From contig OZ024825.1 of the NCBI GenBank assembly GCA_964016985.1, positions 2,787,501-2,851,500 on the forward strand: a stretch of DNA of 64,000 bases. Reading direction: 5' to 3'. A program made the position numbers and the translations under genes. The notes beneath the pieces are model-generated. The model was not told where the DNA came from. It searched no databases and saw only the letters and a list, made by a program, of their open reading frames with translations. Shown here one piece after another: positions 21,798 to 34,400 of the stretch (the first letter of the stretch is position 1; every line of letters begins with the position of its first letter). Origin of the DNA: Anodontia alba (taxonomy: Eukaryota; Mollusca; Bivalvia; Lucinida; Lucinidae).

Positions 21798-22042
21798 AGA
21801 GCTTCACCATTCTGACCAAGAGGTTGTGGGTTCCATCCCCACCCAAGTACCTAAGACTTTAAAAATGGTACTAGCTGCTCTTTCCTTTGGTGCTCAGCAA
21901 TAAAAACAGTAGAGCTGGGACTGGTCATCTCGGTGTCAGAAAAAGTGAGCATTGAGCTCCCTGCCACATCCAGACACTGTTTCAGTATGACTGAAAGATT
22001 GTTGAAAGTAACGTAAAACCAAATAAAACCAACAAACAAAGC
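21795..22042 (+). mobile_element. SINE S2 with tRNA-like head
   Basis: T-arm-like GTGGGTTCCATCCCCACC, body CCCTGCCACATCCAGACACT and AAAGATTGTTGAAAGTAACG, tail AACAAACAAA. It directly follows the palindromic MITE at 21692. Confidence 0.65.
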
Positions 22043-22496
22043 CTTCTTTTTGTGTATGTAGAGAAATGTTAGCACCCTTCATGTCTATTTATATATGAAT
22101 CCAGCCAGAGGGAAATCTACCTCTTATGTGGCATGCAAGTATTCAGATCAGTTTTTGCATCTCCCTAGTCTGATTAGCCCATTTTAGTCTGGAAACCCCC
22201 AAAACTGTAACTGGCAAGCGGGGCATACCCAAATCAGATGCCGCACAATGCGGCGTCTGTTTAGGATTGCCACTGTTTGCAAATAGTTTAGCAGCTTTTC
22301 TGGAGGACTATCTAAATCACATAGCCTGATATACCTGAAATTGAAATCAGACTCTTCCAATATATAGTATGGGGGCTTTATTCAGTCTAAAATGGGTAAG
22401 AGACTATTAGGTATTCTGAGACCATGAGGAATATATGTGCGTTGTGTGAAAAGTAAAAATTGAGATATGACTTTGTGAATGCACAGGCTTACCAGA

Positions 22497-22752
22497 GTAT
22501 ATCGAGGGTTGATCGCAAGACTATTGCAAGTCAGATGGTTGTTTTCCCCAATACTTAATCTCCTCACCATGAAGGCATTATGAAGATTACAACATTTCTT
22601 TCTGTAAACAATGGAAATTTAGGTGCCATTGCTCGTATGAGCAATGGCACCTAAATTTGCATTGTTTACAAAGGAGTCAAAGTTGCCCCTAAACAAGGGT
22701 TTCAAAAATATGTTTGAGTTACTATAGTCTTGCGCTCAACCCTCGATATGCT
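22497..22752. mobile_element. MITE with 60-bp central palindrome
   Basis: Ends TATATCGAGGGTTGATCGCA and GCGCTCAACCCTCGATATG. Centre AATTTAGGTGCCATTGCTCG / GAGCAATGGCACCTAAATTT is perfect. Confidence 0.85.
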
Positions 22753-23004
22753 GTTCCCACATGTCACATTTATGTAGTTTTTTTTTTGTTTTATTTTTTT
22801 GTAAGAGCAGAGGCATTAGTCTTGCAAGAAATTAGAATATTTTCCTGTGATGTTTCTTTGGCTATTATTATACTGATGTTATTTATAAACTGTACAAAAT
22901 TTTTTGTTGAAATAGTTACCCAAAATATGATTATTTTGAATAAAAAATAGTCATTTGGGAGTGCTGTGTATATTTCTATAGTTATCTGTTTGAAAATAAT
23001 GTTA

Positions 23005-23560
23005 TAGGACAGTCAAACTTCAATGGCTCGAACATCTTTGGGACCATGGAATAAGAGCTCAGTCATTTTAGAAATTTATTGGTGAAAGGGTACTGTAGGT
23101 GAACAGAACTCTGTTTTCAACTATTTTTTTTATCTATAAAGATATAAGCAATGATTGCATCCCTATATTAGTTTTGATCCCTATTTTAGTTTTGTCTGCT
23201 ACTTTAACATCACAAGACATTTTCTATAACAATAAAAAAAATAAATAAATAAATAAAAAAAAAAAAAAATTTTGAATTTGTTATGTGCTGAATTTTTACC
23301 CAGTGTTACCAAATTGTTGAAATATTTCTACTTGGAGGGCCATACTTTGTTCTAGACATGGATATCCACTGAGGGTTAATTATAGCACCAGGTCAGGAGG
23401 TAACTTTGGATAATTTAGGGATGTCTTTTCAATCTTTTATTAAATAATGGTATGTTTAGTGTACTCATTAGAATTGCCTTGATGAGGCAATTTTGATGAT
23501 GCTTTGATGAGGCAGTTCCAATGAGTACTTGCAACATATATTTTTGTGATAAAACAAGAG
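23005..23560. mobile_element. MITE family I, copy with internal insert
   Basis: Left end GGACAGTCAAACTTCAATGG, CATCTTTGGGACCATGGAAT. The insert 23048-23330 matches 16020-16310; the family I body (TTGTTCTAGACATGGATATC) then resumes. Confidence 0.6.
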
Positions 23561-23569
23561 AATTTCCTT

Positions 23570-23783
23570 AACCTTTGTCCTGCTGAATGAATTAACATGT
23601 CACACCCACTTCTAATTTTCAGCCAGTCAGGTTATTTGATCCACGTTGTTGATACAAATTCACATACTTAGTGGCAAACAGTGCAGATCCAGATCAGTTG
23701 GCTTCTTCAGAAGCAAACTGATCTGGATCTGCATTGTTTGCAAAGGCAGGGTATATCTGGGCTCAGCAGGACGAGGCTTAAAA
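23570..23783. mobile_element. MITE family F, copy 2
   Basis: TTAACCTTTGTCCTGCTGAA to CTCAGCAGGACGAGGCTTAA; central GATCAGTTGGCTTCTTCAGA. Confidence 0.82.
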
Positions 23784-24357
23784 TGTCCATAAATATTTGT
23801 TTTCTTGAGCTATCAGAAGAATTTCCTGGTGACTCAAGAACATGTTCGAATCAGCCATGGTAAACAAGCCATTGGTGTTTGAGTCATTGAACTTTTACTG
23901 TCATTGTAAGTATGAACAGTAATTGTAACTGACAGTTACTATCAACATTTTGCTATGCTGTATACTGAGATTATATTCGTTACATACTGGATGATAAAGA
24001 GCCTTTGGTCGTTTCTTCAGATTATTTTCTGGTTTTTGGTCACTTTTTATACTCATTTTCTAAAATATCTATGGAAAAAAATAAAATAAAAAATAAACAA
24101 AAAAAAAACAACATTTTGTAATAGAATCAGCATTCGAATTTAATAATTGAATGTTAAATTTTGGGATGATTAACATTAAGTCAGGAAAAGTAAACAAAAA
24201 CAAGCAAAAGAAAAAAAGGAAGACAAAACCACTTCCAAAACAAACAAATAAAAAAACAAAGCAACAAACAAACAAGAAGATATTGACTCACTTCATATTA
24301 CTCACAAATGTCTCAAAGTAGAAATTATCATAGCTTCAAATAAGGGGGGTTTCCACA

Positions 24358-24532
24358 AAATATATTTCTTATTTCTCCACCAAAACATATGTTGTGGATA
24401 CTCATTAGAAATGCCTCAGCAAGGCACTTTTAATGAGTACCACAATGTATATTTTGGTGGAGAAATAAGGCTGAGGCATTTCTAATGAGTACTGACAACA
24501 TTTGTTTTGGTGGAGAAATTAGAAAAATATCT
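24358..24532. mobile_element. MITE family A, one and a half hairpins
   Basis: A complete hairpin is followed by a second right arm (GGCATTTCTAATGAGTACTG to GGAGAAATTAGAAAAATATC), probably from slippage or template switching. Joined to D copy 5. Confidence 0.8.
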
Positions 24533-24778
24533 GGGCCCAGTTGTTCAAAGCATGGTTAGCTTAACGAGCTCATTAAGGGTCATTTCGTTAACTGTTTTAG
24601 CGAATTCAATATACAATATTCTGATATTTTTTGCTGAAAAAATGTGAGTAGCTTTTGCACTGCAAAAGCTACTCACATTTTTTCAGCCAAAAATTTCAGC
24701 ATATTTGTGTATCGCTTGATGTAAATTTTAACGAATCATTAACTAATGATGTCGTTAGTTTTGAACAATTGGGCCCAG
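24533..24778. mobile_element. MITE family D, copy 5
   Basis: Opposite orientation to the other copies. It follows a family A copy directly (the A stem ends AAAAATATCT at 24532). Confidence 0.88.
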
Positions 24779-25149
24779 TACTTTTTTGTTGAAAAAAAGT
24801 ACCTTATCTGGAGCTATGTTATATGAAATAGAAACATACCACCATGACATACAGTAGTTGAGGACAGTAGAAATTGCACAAAGGATATTTATTATTAATA
24901 TCTGTGATTCTAAGTTATATGTATAAATAGCACCTTAGGAAAGGGAACCTTGATGCAGTACAAATGTATATAAATGTTGAAAGCCTAGGTCAGTCTGCTT
25001 ATTAATGCCTGACCTTTTTCCCATTTATTGCTATGGTATTCACTGATGCTACAATAATTTATACTAATGGCCCTGAGCAGACTAGGCAAGCTGCTCTGGG
25101 ACATGAATTTTTTGTACCTGGCAACAGATCGCCTTTTCTCTGAACCCAT

Positions 25150-25347
25150 AACACTTAGCACTCTGGGTAAAAATTTCTGCAGATCCATGTCATTTTGAAA
25201 TATGTTTCTTACTTTTACCAGAAAATAGGTTTTGATATTTCATGCACCTATTTTACCAGAAAGTAGGCTTTGATATTTCTGTGAAAAGTAAGAAAAATAT
25301 TATTAACTTGTTGTCTGCTGAATTGCTCAGAGAGTGGTAAAGGTTAA
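25150..25347. mobile_element. MITE family B
   Basis: TTAGCACTCTGGGTAAAAAT to GCTCAGAGAGTGGTAAAGGT; the hairpin has shrunk to GATATTTCATGCACC. Confidence 0.8.
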
Positions 25348-25382
25348 CATGCCAGTCAAATAGCAGCAGAAGATATACTAAT

Positions 25383-25515
25383 TTTCTTTTAATTTTTTTA
25401 TTGAGAATATAAGGCTTGATATTTCAGATGATTCATATGAAATGTCAAGCCTTATTTTTCTGTCTTTTTTTCTAGACTGTCATCTGCTGCCATTTTGAAT
25501 GGCACTTTAAGGGTT
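25383..25515. mobile_element. MITE family B' hairpin
   Basis: AATATAAGGCTTGATATTTC / GAAATGTCAAGCCTTATTTT arms around GATGATTCATATG; right end TTTTGAATGGCACTTTAAGG. Confidence 0.8.
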
Positions 25516-25576
25516 TATTTAGTTAATTTTCACCTTTAGATAAGATTTTTTTTAATGAAAAGATTATTGACATTTT

Positions 25577-25683
25577 ACTTGTTTCTTGTGTGAAAGGTAT
25601 GTTGTGGGCACTCATTAAAATAGCCTAAGTGAGGCAGTTGTAATGAGTGTAATAATATTTTCTAAGAGAAATAAGGAAAGTAT
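25577..25683. mobile_element. MITE family A hairpin
   Basis: GTATGTTGTGGGCACTCATT / GCAGTTGTAATGAGTG arms, partly eroded on the right. Confidence 0.7.
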
Positions 25684-25693
25684 TTTTCTAGAC

Positions 25694-25971
25694 ATCATGA
25701 AAACACGCCTATATAATTTTGACCCATTTAAACCCCACTTTTATGTAGTAAAACTGGGGTTTACAGGGGTATACATTATTTTTCTTATTTCTGCTCAAAA
25801 ACATAGATTGTGGGTACTCGTTAGAACCGCCTCACCAAGACGGTTCTAACGAGTACCCACAATCTATGTTTTGAGCAGAAATATGAAAAATATCAGAATT
25901 TTTATCTGAAAATTTTCATTTTTTTGGTGGTAAAATTTTCAATATATTTGAATAGGCGTGTTTTCGTAATG
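25694..25971. mobile_element. MITE family AL, copy 2 (reverse)
   Basis: CATGAAAACACGCCTATATA to GGCGTGTTTTCGTAATG. The inner hairpin GTTAGAACCGCCTC...GACGGTTCTAAC is nearly perfect. Confidence 0.88.
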
Positions 25972-26271
25972 CACCCTCCTTGTCTGGAACTATGTGACAT
26001 TAGTGTGCTAATGATAGGAAGACAATTTCATACATTACTGTTTATGTGATGTGGCTATTTATTGAATGCTAGGATGGTTGTCCTGTGGAAGAATTTCAAC
26101 AAATACATTGCAGCATTTGCAAATTGTACCATACTGCATGTCTTATCAGATACGGTATTTGACCTAATTACCATATTGTGCACTTAGGTTTTTCAAAATT
26201 ACTGGAAAAAACTTGCAGTAAAATATCCACCTAATAAGGGCTCCTCCTAATAAGGGCACACTTTACAGACA

Positions 26272-26517
26272 GGGCCCAGTTGTTCAACGCTAATGACGTC
26301 GTTAGTTAACGATTCATAAAAATTTACATCCAGTGATATGCAAATATGCTGAAATTTTTTGCTGAAAAAATGTGAGTAGCTTTTGCATTGCAAAAGCTAC
26401 TCACATTTTTTCAGCAAAAAATATCAGAATATTGTATATTGAATCCGCTAAAACAGTTAATGAAATGACCCTTAACGAGCTCGTTAAGCTAACGATGCTT
26501 CGAACAACTGGGCCCAG
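26272..26517. mobile_element. MITE family D, copy 6
   Basis: Complete copy with intact GGGCCC ends and perfect central hairpin. Confidence 0.9.
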
Positions 26518-26865
26518 ATCAGCAGAGGACCATGAGGAGTGTATTTAATGCTGCTTATGCGATATTATTTACTTGTCAAGGCAATTCAAATGAGCACCCA
26601 CAGCATATGTTTTTATAAAGAAGTAGATAAAAAAAAACTGGCTGTAATAAAAAAATTACTAAATTTTTGGAGAAATGTAGTAAGGGAGATAAGATGTCCC
26701 CTGGTTTTCGGTAAATATGGTAGTTTGAGTTTCCAGTAAACGTGTACAAGAGGAAGAAAAATGATGACAAATGCTTTTTGTCTTTACGTCTTTGAAATAG
26801 AGAATGTTCTGTAATAATGAAATGTTACAATATATACCCTAAAGATTTGGACATTTAATCTCATT

Positions 26866-27077
26866 ACCTCGGTGGCTCAATTGGATGCACATCTGACTGG
26901 TGATCAGGAGGTTGTGGGTTTGATCCCCATCGGGTCGGTCAACATTCTTTTGTGGAAATTGATAATGAAATATTTTCTTCCATTGATTCAAGAAGGGCAG
27001 TTATCAGTTTTTGGTGAAAGAATGTGCACAAGTACTGACATGACTGTAAAAGTTTTGACCGGGCAGTTAAACTCCAA
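26866..27077 (+). mobile_element. SINE S1, 3'-truncated or rearranged copy
   Basis: Head GGTGGCTCAATTGGATGCAC with T arm GTGGGTTTGATCCCCATCGG. Body as far as GAATGTGCACAAGTACTG, then a deletion to GGGCAGTTAAACTCCAAC. Confidence 0.8.
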
Positions 27078-27176
27078 CCCAACACTCATTTATCATCTGA
27101 TCTGGGTCTACACTGATTGCCCGGGCCTGTCTGTCCCAGTACTTAGGGTGAATATATGGTAAATTCCATGTAACGC

Positions 27177-27382
27177 TTAGCACTCTGGGTAAAATTTTTC
27201 CACAGACAACGTATTGAAATATTTTTCTTATTTTTCCCAGAAAACAGGTTCTGACATTTCATGCAAATTGTCTCCACTGAAGACAATTTGCATGAAATGT
27301 CAAATCCAGTTTTCTGAGAAAAATAAGAAACATATCATAAATTTGTCTTCTGCTGAATTCACCCAGGGTGTGGTAAGGTTAA
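27177..27382. mobile_element. MITE family B
   Basis: Near-complete: TTAGCACTCTGGGTAAAATT, hairpin GACAATTTGCATGAAATGTC, right end CACCCAGGGTGTGGTAAGGT. Confidence 0.88.
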
Positions 27383-27564
27383 TCATTCTGAATCTCAGCC
27401 TATGATCATGGACATGCAAGTTCATCAAGGTAAAACCTATCTTCCAGCATAATGAGCAGTGTACATACCAGACCTGACTGGACACTTTGAACGGAACAAA
27501 TGACATGACACAGCACAAATTGAAATTTCATTTGTCCAGTATATTTCCCTGTCATAATAAACTA

Positions 27565-28077
27565 GGCTGCACCAAGCAAAAAGGCGTCTTTGAACATGCA
27601 TTACGAAAACATGCCTATTCAAATATACAGAAAATTTTACCACTAGAAAATGAAAAATTTCAGATAGAAAATTCTGATATTTTTCATATTTCTGCTTAAA
27701 ACATATATTGTGGGTACTCATTAGAACTGCCTCTATGAGGCAGTTCTAACAAGTACCCACAATCTGTGTTTTTGAGCAGAAATAAGAAAAATAGGGTATA
27801 CCCCTATAACCCCAGTTTTACTATATAAAAAGTGGGGTTTAAGGGGGTCAAAATTATATAGGCGTGTTTTCGTGATGGCAAAATGTACATATTCAGATTC
27901 ATCCCATGTATGTGCAAAGTCTCATCTTGGCATTTGCTCTCCATTCATACATTTTATAGTGTCCAATGATTCTGCTAGCGGTCAGCAGGTCCTGATCAGA
28001 CTGCTTGAATTATGCAGGCTGATCTGGGTCTTTATGTCCACATATGCTCAAGGACACGTTTTTGCATGGTGCAGCCC
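27565..28077. mobile_element. MITE family C containing AL copy 3
   Basis: GGCTGCACCAAGCAAAAAGG ... CACGTTTTTGCATGGTGCAGCC; interrupted by 27599-27877. Confidence 0.78.
27599..27877. mobile_element. MITE family AL, copy 3, nested in a family C element
   Basis: Complete 279-bp copy. The flanks GTCTTTGAACATG and GCAAAATGTACATATTCAGA belong to one family C MITE, so AL inserted into C. Confidence 0.88.
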
Positions 28078-28231
28078 AACTGATAAGCAGTTGCTTGGTT
28101 GGTGATTGCATGGCACTTGAGTGTATACCATTAGTTTGTACATGTATTTAGAATTTGGCCTAATAGATACCATTTTGGCCTAATAGTATTAATAAGCCAT
28201 CCCAAATTGAAATAGACCTTATGACATATGT

Positions 28232-28388
28232 GACCAGCCAGCATAGATCCGGATCAGTCTGCACAGCAGCAGATGTAAATGGTCAGGAACGTGGTGTCCA
28301 ATATGGACACCACACTCCTGACCATTTAAATCTGCTTAAACTATGTGCAGACTGATCTGGATCTATGTAAACAGCAAAGGCTTAGATC
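28232..28388. mobile_element. Hairpin-within-hairpin MITE
   Basis: Outer arms CATAGATCCGGATCAGTCTG / CAGACTGATCTGGATCTATG, inner arms AAATGGTCAGGA...TCCTGACCATTT, central GTGGTGTCCAATATGGACAC palindrome. Confidence 0.82.
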
Positions 28389-28874
28389 AGCTTGTACATA
28401 TGCAGATTTTTGTTTGCTTTTCTTCACTGATTTTTAATTGTTTTAACATAATATTGTGAAAATTTAAAAAAAAATTTGAACAAGTGGAACTTGTTTGAAA
28501 AACATGCTTCCAAACCATCTGTCCTATTTATTTCTGCATAATTTGCAGCCATTTTTACCATTCAAAAACATTAAATATTTGATTTTTTTTTTTTTTTTTT
28601 TTTTTTTGAAACCATTTATTAGAACGAAACTGCTGGTGAATAGTAAGTTACAAAAAAGAAAAAAAAATGCATTAAATCATGACAGAATTTTGCAAATGTA
28701 TTTCTCCTGAGTAAAATGCCTAGCAAAAATAACTTGCAGAAAAATAACTTAATCCCAGTAGGATCGTTTACTTATTTTATGCATCACATTTGTTATTCGC
28801 TGAGCAAATATTCTACACCAATATCAGACTCACAATAAGCAAACTGATCTATATCTATCCTGATTACATATGTT

Positions 28875-29020
28875 TTAACCCTTAAAGCGCCAGTCACAAC
28901 AGCAACACTTTTCTCTTTTTTCCTAGTGAATTTTTAAATAAAACTCTAAAAGCCTTAGCTTCCTGGGAAAATAAAAGAAATGTTAGAATGTAGTTGGCTG
29001 TAGTTTTGAATGGCACTTTT
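28875..29020. mobile_element. MITE family B' (decayed)
   Basis: Left end TTAACCCTTAAAGCGCCAGT, right end TTTTGAATGGCACTTTTACC; hairpin core lost. Confidence 0.6.
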
Positions 29021-29222
29021 ACCTTCACCATCTCTGGGCAAATTCGCCAGAAGACAGATTGATGATTTTTTTTCCCCCCAGAAAATAGGCTTTGACACAT
29101 CATGCAAATTGTCTCCTCAGGAGACAATTTGCATTAAATGTCAAAGCCTTTCTCTTGGAAATTTAAGAAAAATATTTTGAAATATCTGCTGAAATTTTCC
29201 CAGCATACCAAGTGATAAGGGA
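29020..29222. mobile_element. MITE family B (reverse)
   Basis: TACCTTCACCATCTCTGGGC to TTCCCAGCATACCAAGTGAT; hairpin GTCTCCTCAGGAGACAATTT perfect. Adjoins the B' relic on its left. Confidence 0.85.
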
Positions 29223-30619
29223 TAAGGTTGTTTTCTGCTGGGAGTGGCTCATTTGTGTATTGATCATTTTGACTTTGAACATAAGTTTTGGGACCCTGAA
29301 AATTAATTATTTTCCATATTCATAAGTACTGGTACAACTGGAAAATTAATTACTTTTGCATATCCCAATACTGAAGCATTTTATGGTAATTTTCGTGATA
29401 TTTATTTTATAAACCGTCTTATCTTGTCATATATCTATTTGAACTCATGTGATAATGCCAAGAATAAAGTATATTTTGAAATGAATAGAGTTTGCTTTGT
29501 TTTGTTTTACGTATGTCTATAATTTCCCAAGACGGTAAGTGCCTGCTGTACTTATAGCATGTGGGCTAAGGGGCTACCTTGCTATTGTCTTGTTTCTGCA
29601 CCACATTGGCTTTTTCCTGCAGCCTCCTCTGTATCTTTCTTGCACTGCTAGCTCAGGCAAATGATACTTATTTCAAGATGTGGCAGCTGATAACATTCTA
29701 TCATTTTTCTTTTCAATAAAAAAACATGTTTTGATTTTTTAAAATCCTTTCAGTTTTATATTTTCATGCATAACTGAGCCATTTTTATTACAGCCATATC
29801 AAATTTGAAACAAATTATTATATCTTTTGATGCAAATGACCCTCACGAGTTGACGTGTTTTTAAACCTAAACTCATCATCTTGATTGCCTTGGGGTTTAA
29901 CAACACATCAACCCTTGTGGGTCATTTTGTGTCATCTCCCAGAGAAAGGGAGAAGAGAGATAGAATAGATAGTAGAGGGATAAAGAGAGGGACAGCAGAG
30001 AAAGAGAAAACTAATGAAAGTGAAGATACAGAAGAAATAAAAGCATTCTTCCTTTACTCATACCTGCTGCAAGGACAGCAGGCCTTGCCCTACTGTAAGC
30101 CAATATCAGTTTGATGCCCTGGTGATGCAAGATACACAACATCTTTGCCTCACCCAACCACCCCCCTCATCATTATCTACTGTCTCTTCTGACTTAACAA
30201 AGGTTCATATGTCTTGGAATAAAAACTCAAACAAATGTAAAGTACTGTAAGAGGGACTCGCAAAAAATTACTTGTGAAAATTTGTCATTTGATCATCCAC
30301 TATATAGACAGTGGACAGAGGCTCAGCTAGGTGAAGTAAAGTTTTTCTCTTGGGAAAAGTACAATGATAAGATCCACAGTAATTCATTAAATACAGTTTT
30401 AATCCCTCCTACTGGGGCTGTTGGTATTATATATACATCTTTATATGCATCGTCAAAGCAAATCTGTTGCGCACCAACAACATGCATCAGTAGATATTTA
30501 ACTATATTAGGTCACATCTTTGTGACCTCTCCCAGTTCTAGGTTCCCTTTAACAAACAAAAAACTCACTATCAAAATCTAAAATATTTCTTTTCTTAACA
30601 AGTCCTTAAAATCAGCCTG
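29223..30619. other. Intergenic, nothing firmly recognised
   Basis: A purine-rich stretch (GAAAGGGAGAAGAGAGATAG, 29943-30035) gives a short open frame with no known similarity. The rest is AT-rich. Confidence 0.35.
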
Positions 30620-31329
30620 TCAAACACTTGAGGCCATGAATGCCTAGATGGATTTAGTTGATACTTAGGATGTTGTAAGATACTGGTCCATAGTTTCCTT
30701 TAGTTTAAGCCCTACCTCAGTCTGTGAGCTTGATACCTAGGAATTAGATAATACTTGGATTCTTGTTAGATACTAATTCACAGTTTTGTTAAGTTCAAGC
30801 TCAACTCAGTCAGTAAGCTTGAGGCCTTTAATACTGGGATGGATTTAGTTGATACACAGACTTTTGTTGGTAACTGGTCCACAGCTGTATTGAGTTCAAT
30901 ACCCATCGCAGTTCACTGTTTTATTCAGTTCAAACCACTTCAGTCAGTGAGCCTGAGGCCCTAAATGCCTAAATGTATTTAGTTGATAGTTAGAGTGTTG
31001 TTAGATACTGGTCTACAGTTTTGTTCAGTTCAATCCCCACCTCAGTCAATGCTGTTAGATATTGATTCACAGTTATGTTCAGTTCAAACCATCCTCACCC
31101 AGTTAGCCTGAGGACCTGAATGCCTTGATAGATTTAGTGGATACTCAGACAATTGTTAGTTACTGGTCAAAAGTTCTGTTCAGTTCAAACCCACCTCACT
31201 GAGTGAGCCTGGTGCCCTGAATGCCTCATTGAATTTAGCTGATACTTAGACTGTTGCTAGATTTGTTCAGTTCAAATCCACCTCACTCGGTGACTCTGAG
31301 GCCCTGAATGTCCGGATGGATTTATGTGA

Positions 31330-31490
31330 TACAAGTATCAACTAAATTGATCTAGGCATTCAAGGCCTTAGACGTACTGAAGTGGGTTGTACTGAATGAA
31401 ACTGTGAATCAGTATCTAGCAACACTCTGAGTATCAACTAAACCCATCTAGGCATTCAGGGCCTGGAACACAGGTGTTGACTGAACTGAA
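31330..31490 (-). repeat. Inverted segment within the satellite array
   Basis: Here the unit is read backwards: GTATCAACTAAATTGATCTA, GGCATTCAAGGCC, GAATGAAACTGTGAATCAGT, then GAGTATCAACTAAACCCATC. About one and a half units are inverted relative to all neighbours. Confidence 0.85.
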
Positions 31491-34400
31491 CAAACTTAGA
31501 CTGATGTTAGTTACTGGTCCACAGTTTGTTTAGTTCACTCAACACCTGGGTCTGTGAGCTTGAGGCCCTGAATGCCTAGATGTATTTAGTTGATACTTAG
31601 AGTGCTGTTAGATACTGATTCACAGTTTCATTCAGTTCAAACCCATATTCGCCTCATTCATTGAGCATGAGGACATGAATGCCTGGATGGATTTATGTGA
31701 TACTTAGACTGCTAGATACTGTTACATATTTTTTTATTAAGTTTAGTCCACACATCGGTCTGTGAGCTTGAGGCCCTGAATGCCTAGATGAATTTAGTTG
31801 ATACTCAGACTGTTGTTTGTTATTGGTACAACCTGGGTCTGTGGGCTTGAGGCCCTGAATGCCTAGATGGATTCAGTTGATACCTAGATAGTTGTTAGAT
31901 ACTGATACGCAGTTTTGTTCAGTTCAAATCTCCCTCAGTCAGTGAGTTTGAGGCCCTGAATGCTTGGATGGATTTAGTTGATACTTAGACTGTTACTAGT
32001 TACTGGGCCATAGTTTTATCCAGTCCGGTTCTGACTTCGGTCTGTGAGCTTGAGGCCATAAATGCCTGGATAGATTTAGTTGATACTTTGACTTTATTTA
32101 GTTACTAGTCCACAGTTTTGTTCAGTTCAATCCTGACCTCACTCAGTTATCTTGATACTTGGATGGATTTAGTTGATTCTTAGACTGTTATAAGATACTA
32201 GTCAACAGTTTTGTTCCATTCAGTCCCCACCTCGGTCTGTGAACCTTGAATGCCTAGATGGCTTTATGTGATACTTACACTGTTGTTAGTTACTGGTCCA
32301 CAGTTTTGTTTAGTTCAGTCCCGACCTTGGTCTGTGAGCTTGAGGCAGTGAATGCCTGGATGGATTTATGTGATATTTACATTGTTGTTAGTTACTGGTC
32401 CACAGTTTTGTTTAGTGCAGTCCCTACTTCGGTCCATGAGCTTGAAGCCATGAATGTTGTTAGTAACTGGTCCACAATTTTCATCAGTTCAAAGTTGAAA
32501 AGGATTGCCTTTGGAAACAAAGGACACACAGAATCACAAAAATCTGAGACTTGGTTTGATCCCACCTCTGTCAGTGAGCTTAAGGCCATGAATGCCTGGA
32601 TGGATTTAGTTGATATTTAGAATCTTGTTACTTACTGGTCCACAGTTTTGTTCAATTCAGTCTCCACCTCGGTCTGTGAGCTTGAAGCCCTCTATGCTTG
32701 GATGGATTCAGTTGATACTTAGACTTGCTAGTTACTGGTGCGCAGTTTTGTTCAGATCACTCCCCACCCGGTCTGAGCTTGAGGCATTGAATGCATAGAT
32801 GGATTTAGTTTATACTTAAATTGTTGTTAGGTACTGGGCTACAGTTGTGTTCAGTTCAAACCCACCTCAGTCAGTGAACCTGGATGGATTTCGTTGATAC
32901 CTATGCCTTTGTTAGATACTGTTTCAGTTTCCTTTAGTGCATGCCCAGTCTGTTAGCTTGCAGCCTAGTATGCCTACAAGGATTTAGTTGAAACTTAGAC
33001 TGTTGTTAGATAATGGTCCACAGATACGTTTAATTCAAGCCCAACCTCAGTTTGTGAACTTGAGACCTAGAATACCTAGATGGATTTAGTTGGTACTTAG
33101 ACTTTTGTTACATACTGGTCCTCACTTTTGTTCTCTTCAAGCACCACCTCACTCAGTGAGCTTGAGGCTCTGAATGCCTACATGGATTTAGTTTATACCT
33201 ACACTGTTATTAGATACTGGTTCAGTTTTCTTCAGACTAGGCCCACGTCCGTCTAGCTTGAGCTTGAAGTCCTGAATTCCTAGATGAATTTGCTTGTTAC
33301 GTAGACTGTTATTGGATACTGTTCCATAGTTTTGTTTTTCAGTTCAAGCTCCACTTCACCCAGTGAGCTTGAGACCCTGAATATATATATTGTTCACAGT
33401 TTCGTACAGTTCAATCCCATCTCAGTTAATGAGCTTGAGACCCTGAATGCTTATAAAGATTTAGTTGCTACTTAGACTGTAGTAAGGTACTGGTTCACAG
33501 TTTTGCTCAGTTAAAACGCTACCTTATTCTGTGCACTTGAGACCCAGAATGCATATAAGGATTTAGTTGATACTTAGACTGTTGTTAGATAATGGTCCAC
33601 AACTTCATTCAGTTCAAGCCCCACCTCAGTGAGAACTAGAAAATCACTAGATGGATTAGTTGATACTAAGATTGTTGTTAGCTACTGGTCCACAGTTTTG
33701 TTCAAGCTCCACCTCAGTCCCTGAGCTTAAGGTACTGAATGCCTTTATGGATTTAATTCATTTTGTTATATTCTGCTTCGCAGTTACATTCAGTTCAAGC
33801 CCCACCTTGGTCTGTGAGCTTGAAGCCATGACTGACTAGATGGATTTAGTTGACTGTGTTAGGTAATGCTTCAGTTACATTCAGTTCAAACCCCACTTTA
33901 GTCTGTGAGCTTGAGGCCCTGAATGCCTAGATGGATTTAGTTGATACCTTTATTTTTGTAAGATACTGGTTCGGAGTTGAGGTGTTTTTGTTGTTGTTTT
34001 TTTTTTTTTTTCAGTGAAAGACCTACTTCAGTCTTTGTGCTTGAACGTGTGAATGCCTACAAAGATTTAGCTGATACTAATATTGTTATTAGATACTGGT
34101 TCACAGTTACGTTTAGTGCAAACCTATCTCATTCTGTGAGCTTGTGGCCCTGAATGCCCAGATGGATTTTGTTAATACATAAATTGTTTGTCCACATTTT
34201 GTTCAGTTCAAGTTCCTCCTCAGTTAATGAGCTTTAGGCTCTGAATGCCTGGACTGATTTAGTTGATACATATACTGTTATTAGATACTGATCCACAGAT
34301 TTGTTCTGTGTAAGCTCCTCTTCACTCAGTGAGCTTGAGACACTGAATACCTGGATATATTTAGTTAATATTTAGATTGTTGATAGATACAAATTCAAAG

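Noticed and set aside
32258..32798. Open frames of 60-120 codons with repeating WMDL and VSYWSTVLF-like segments
   Set aside because: Translations of the ~102-bp satellite; period 34 codons equals the DNA period.
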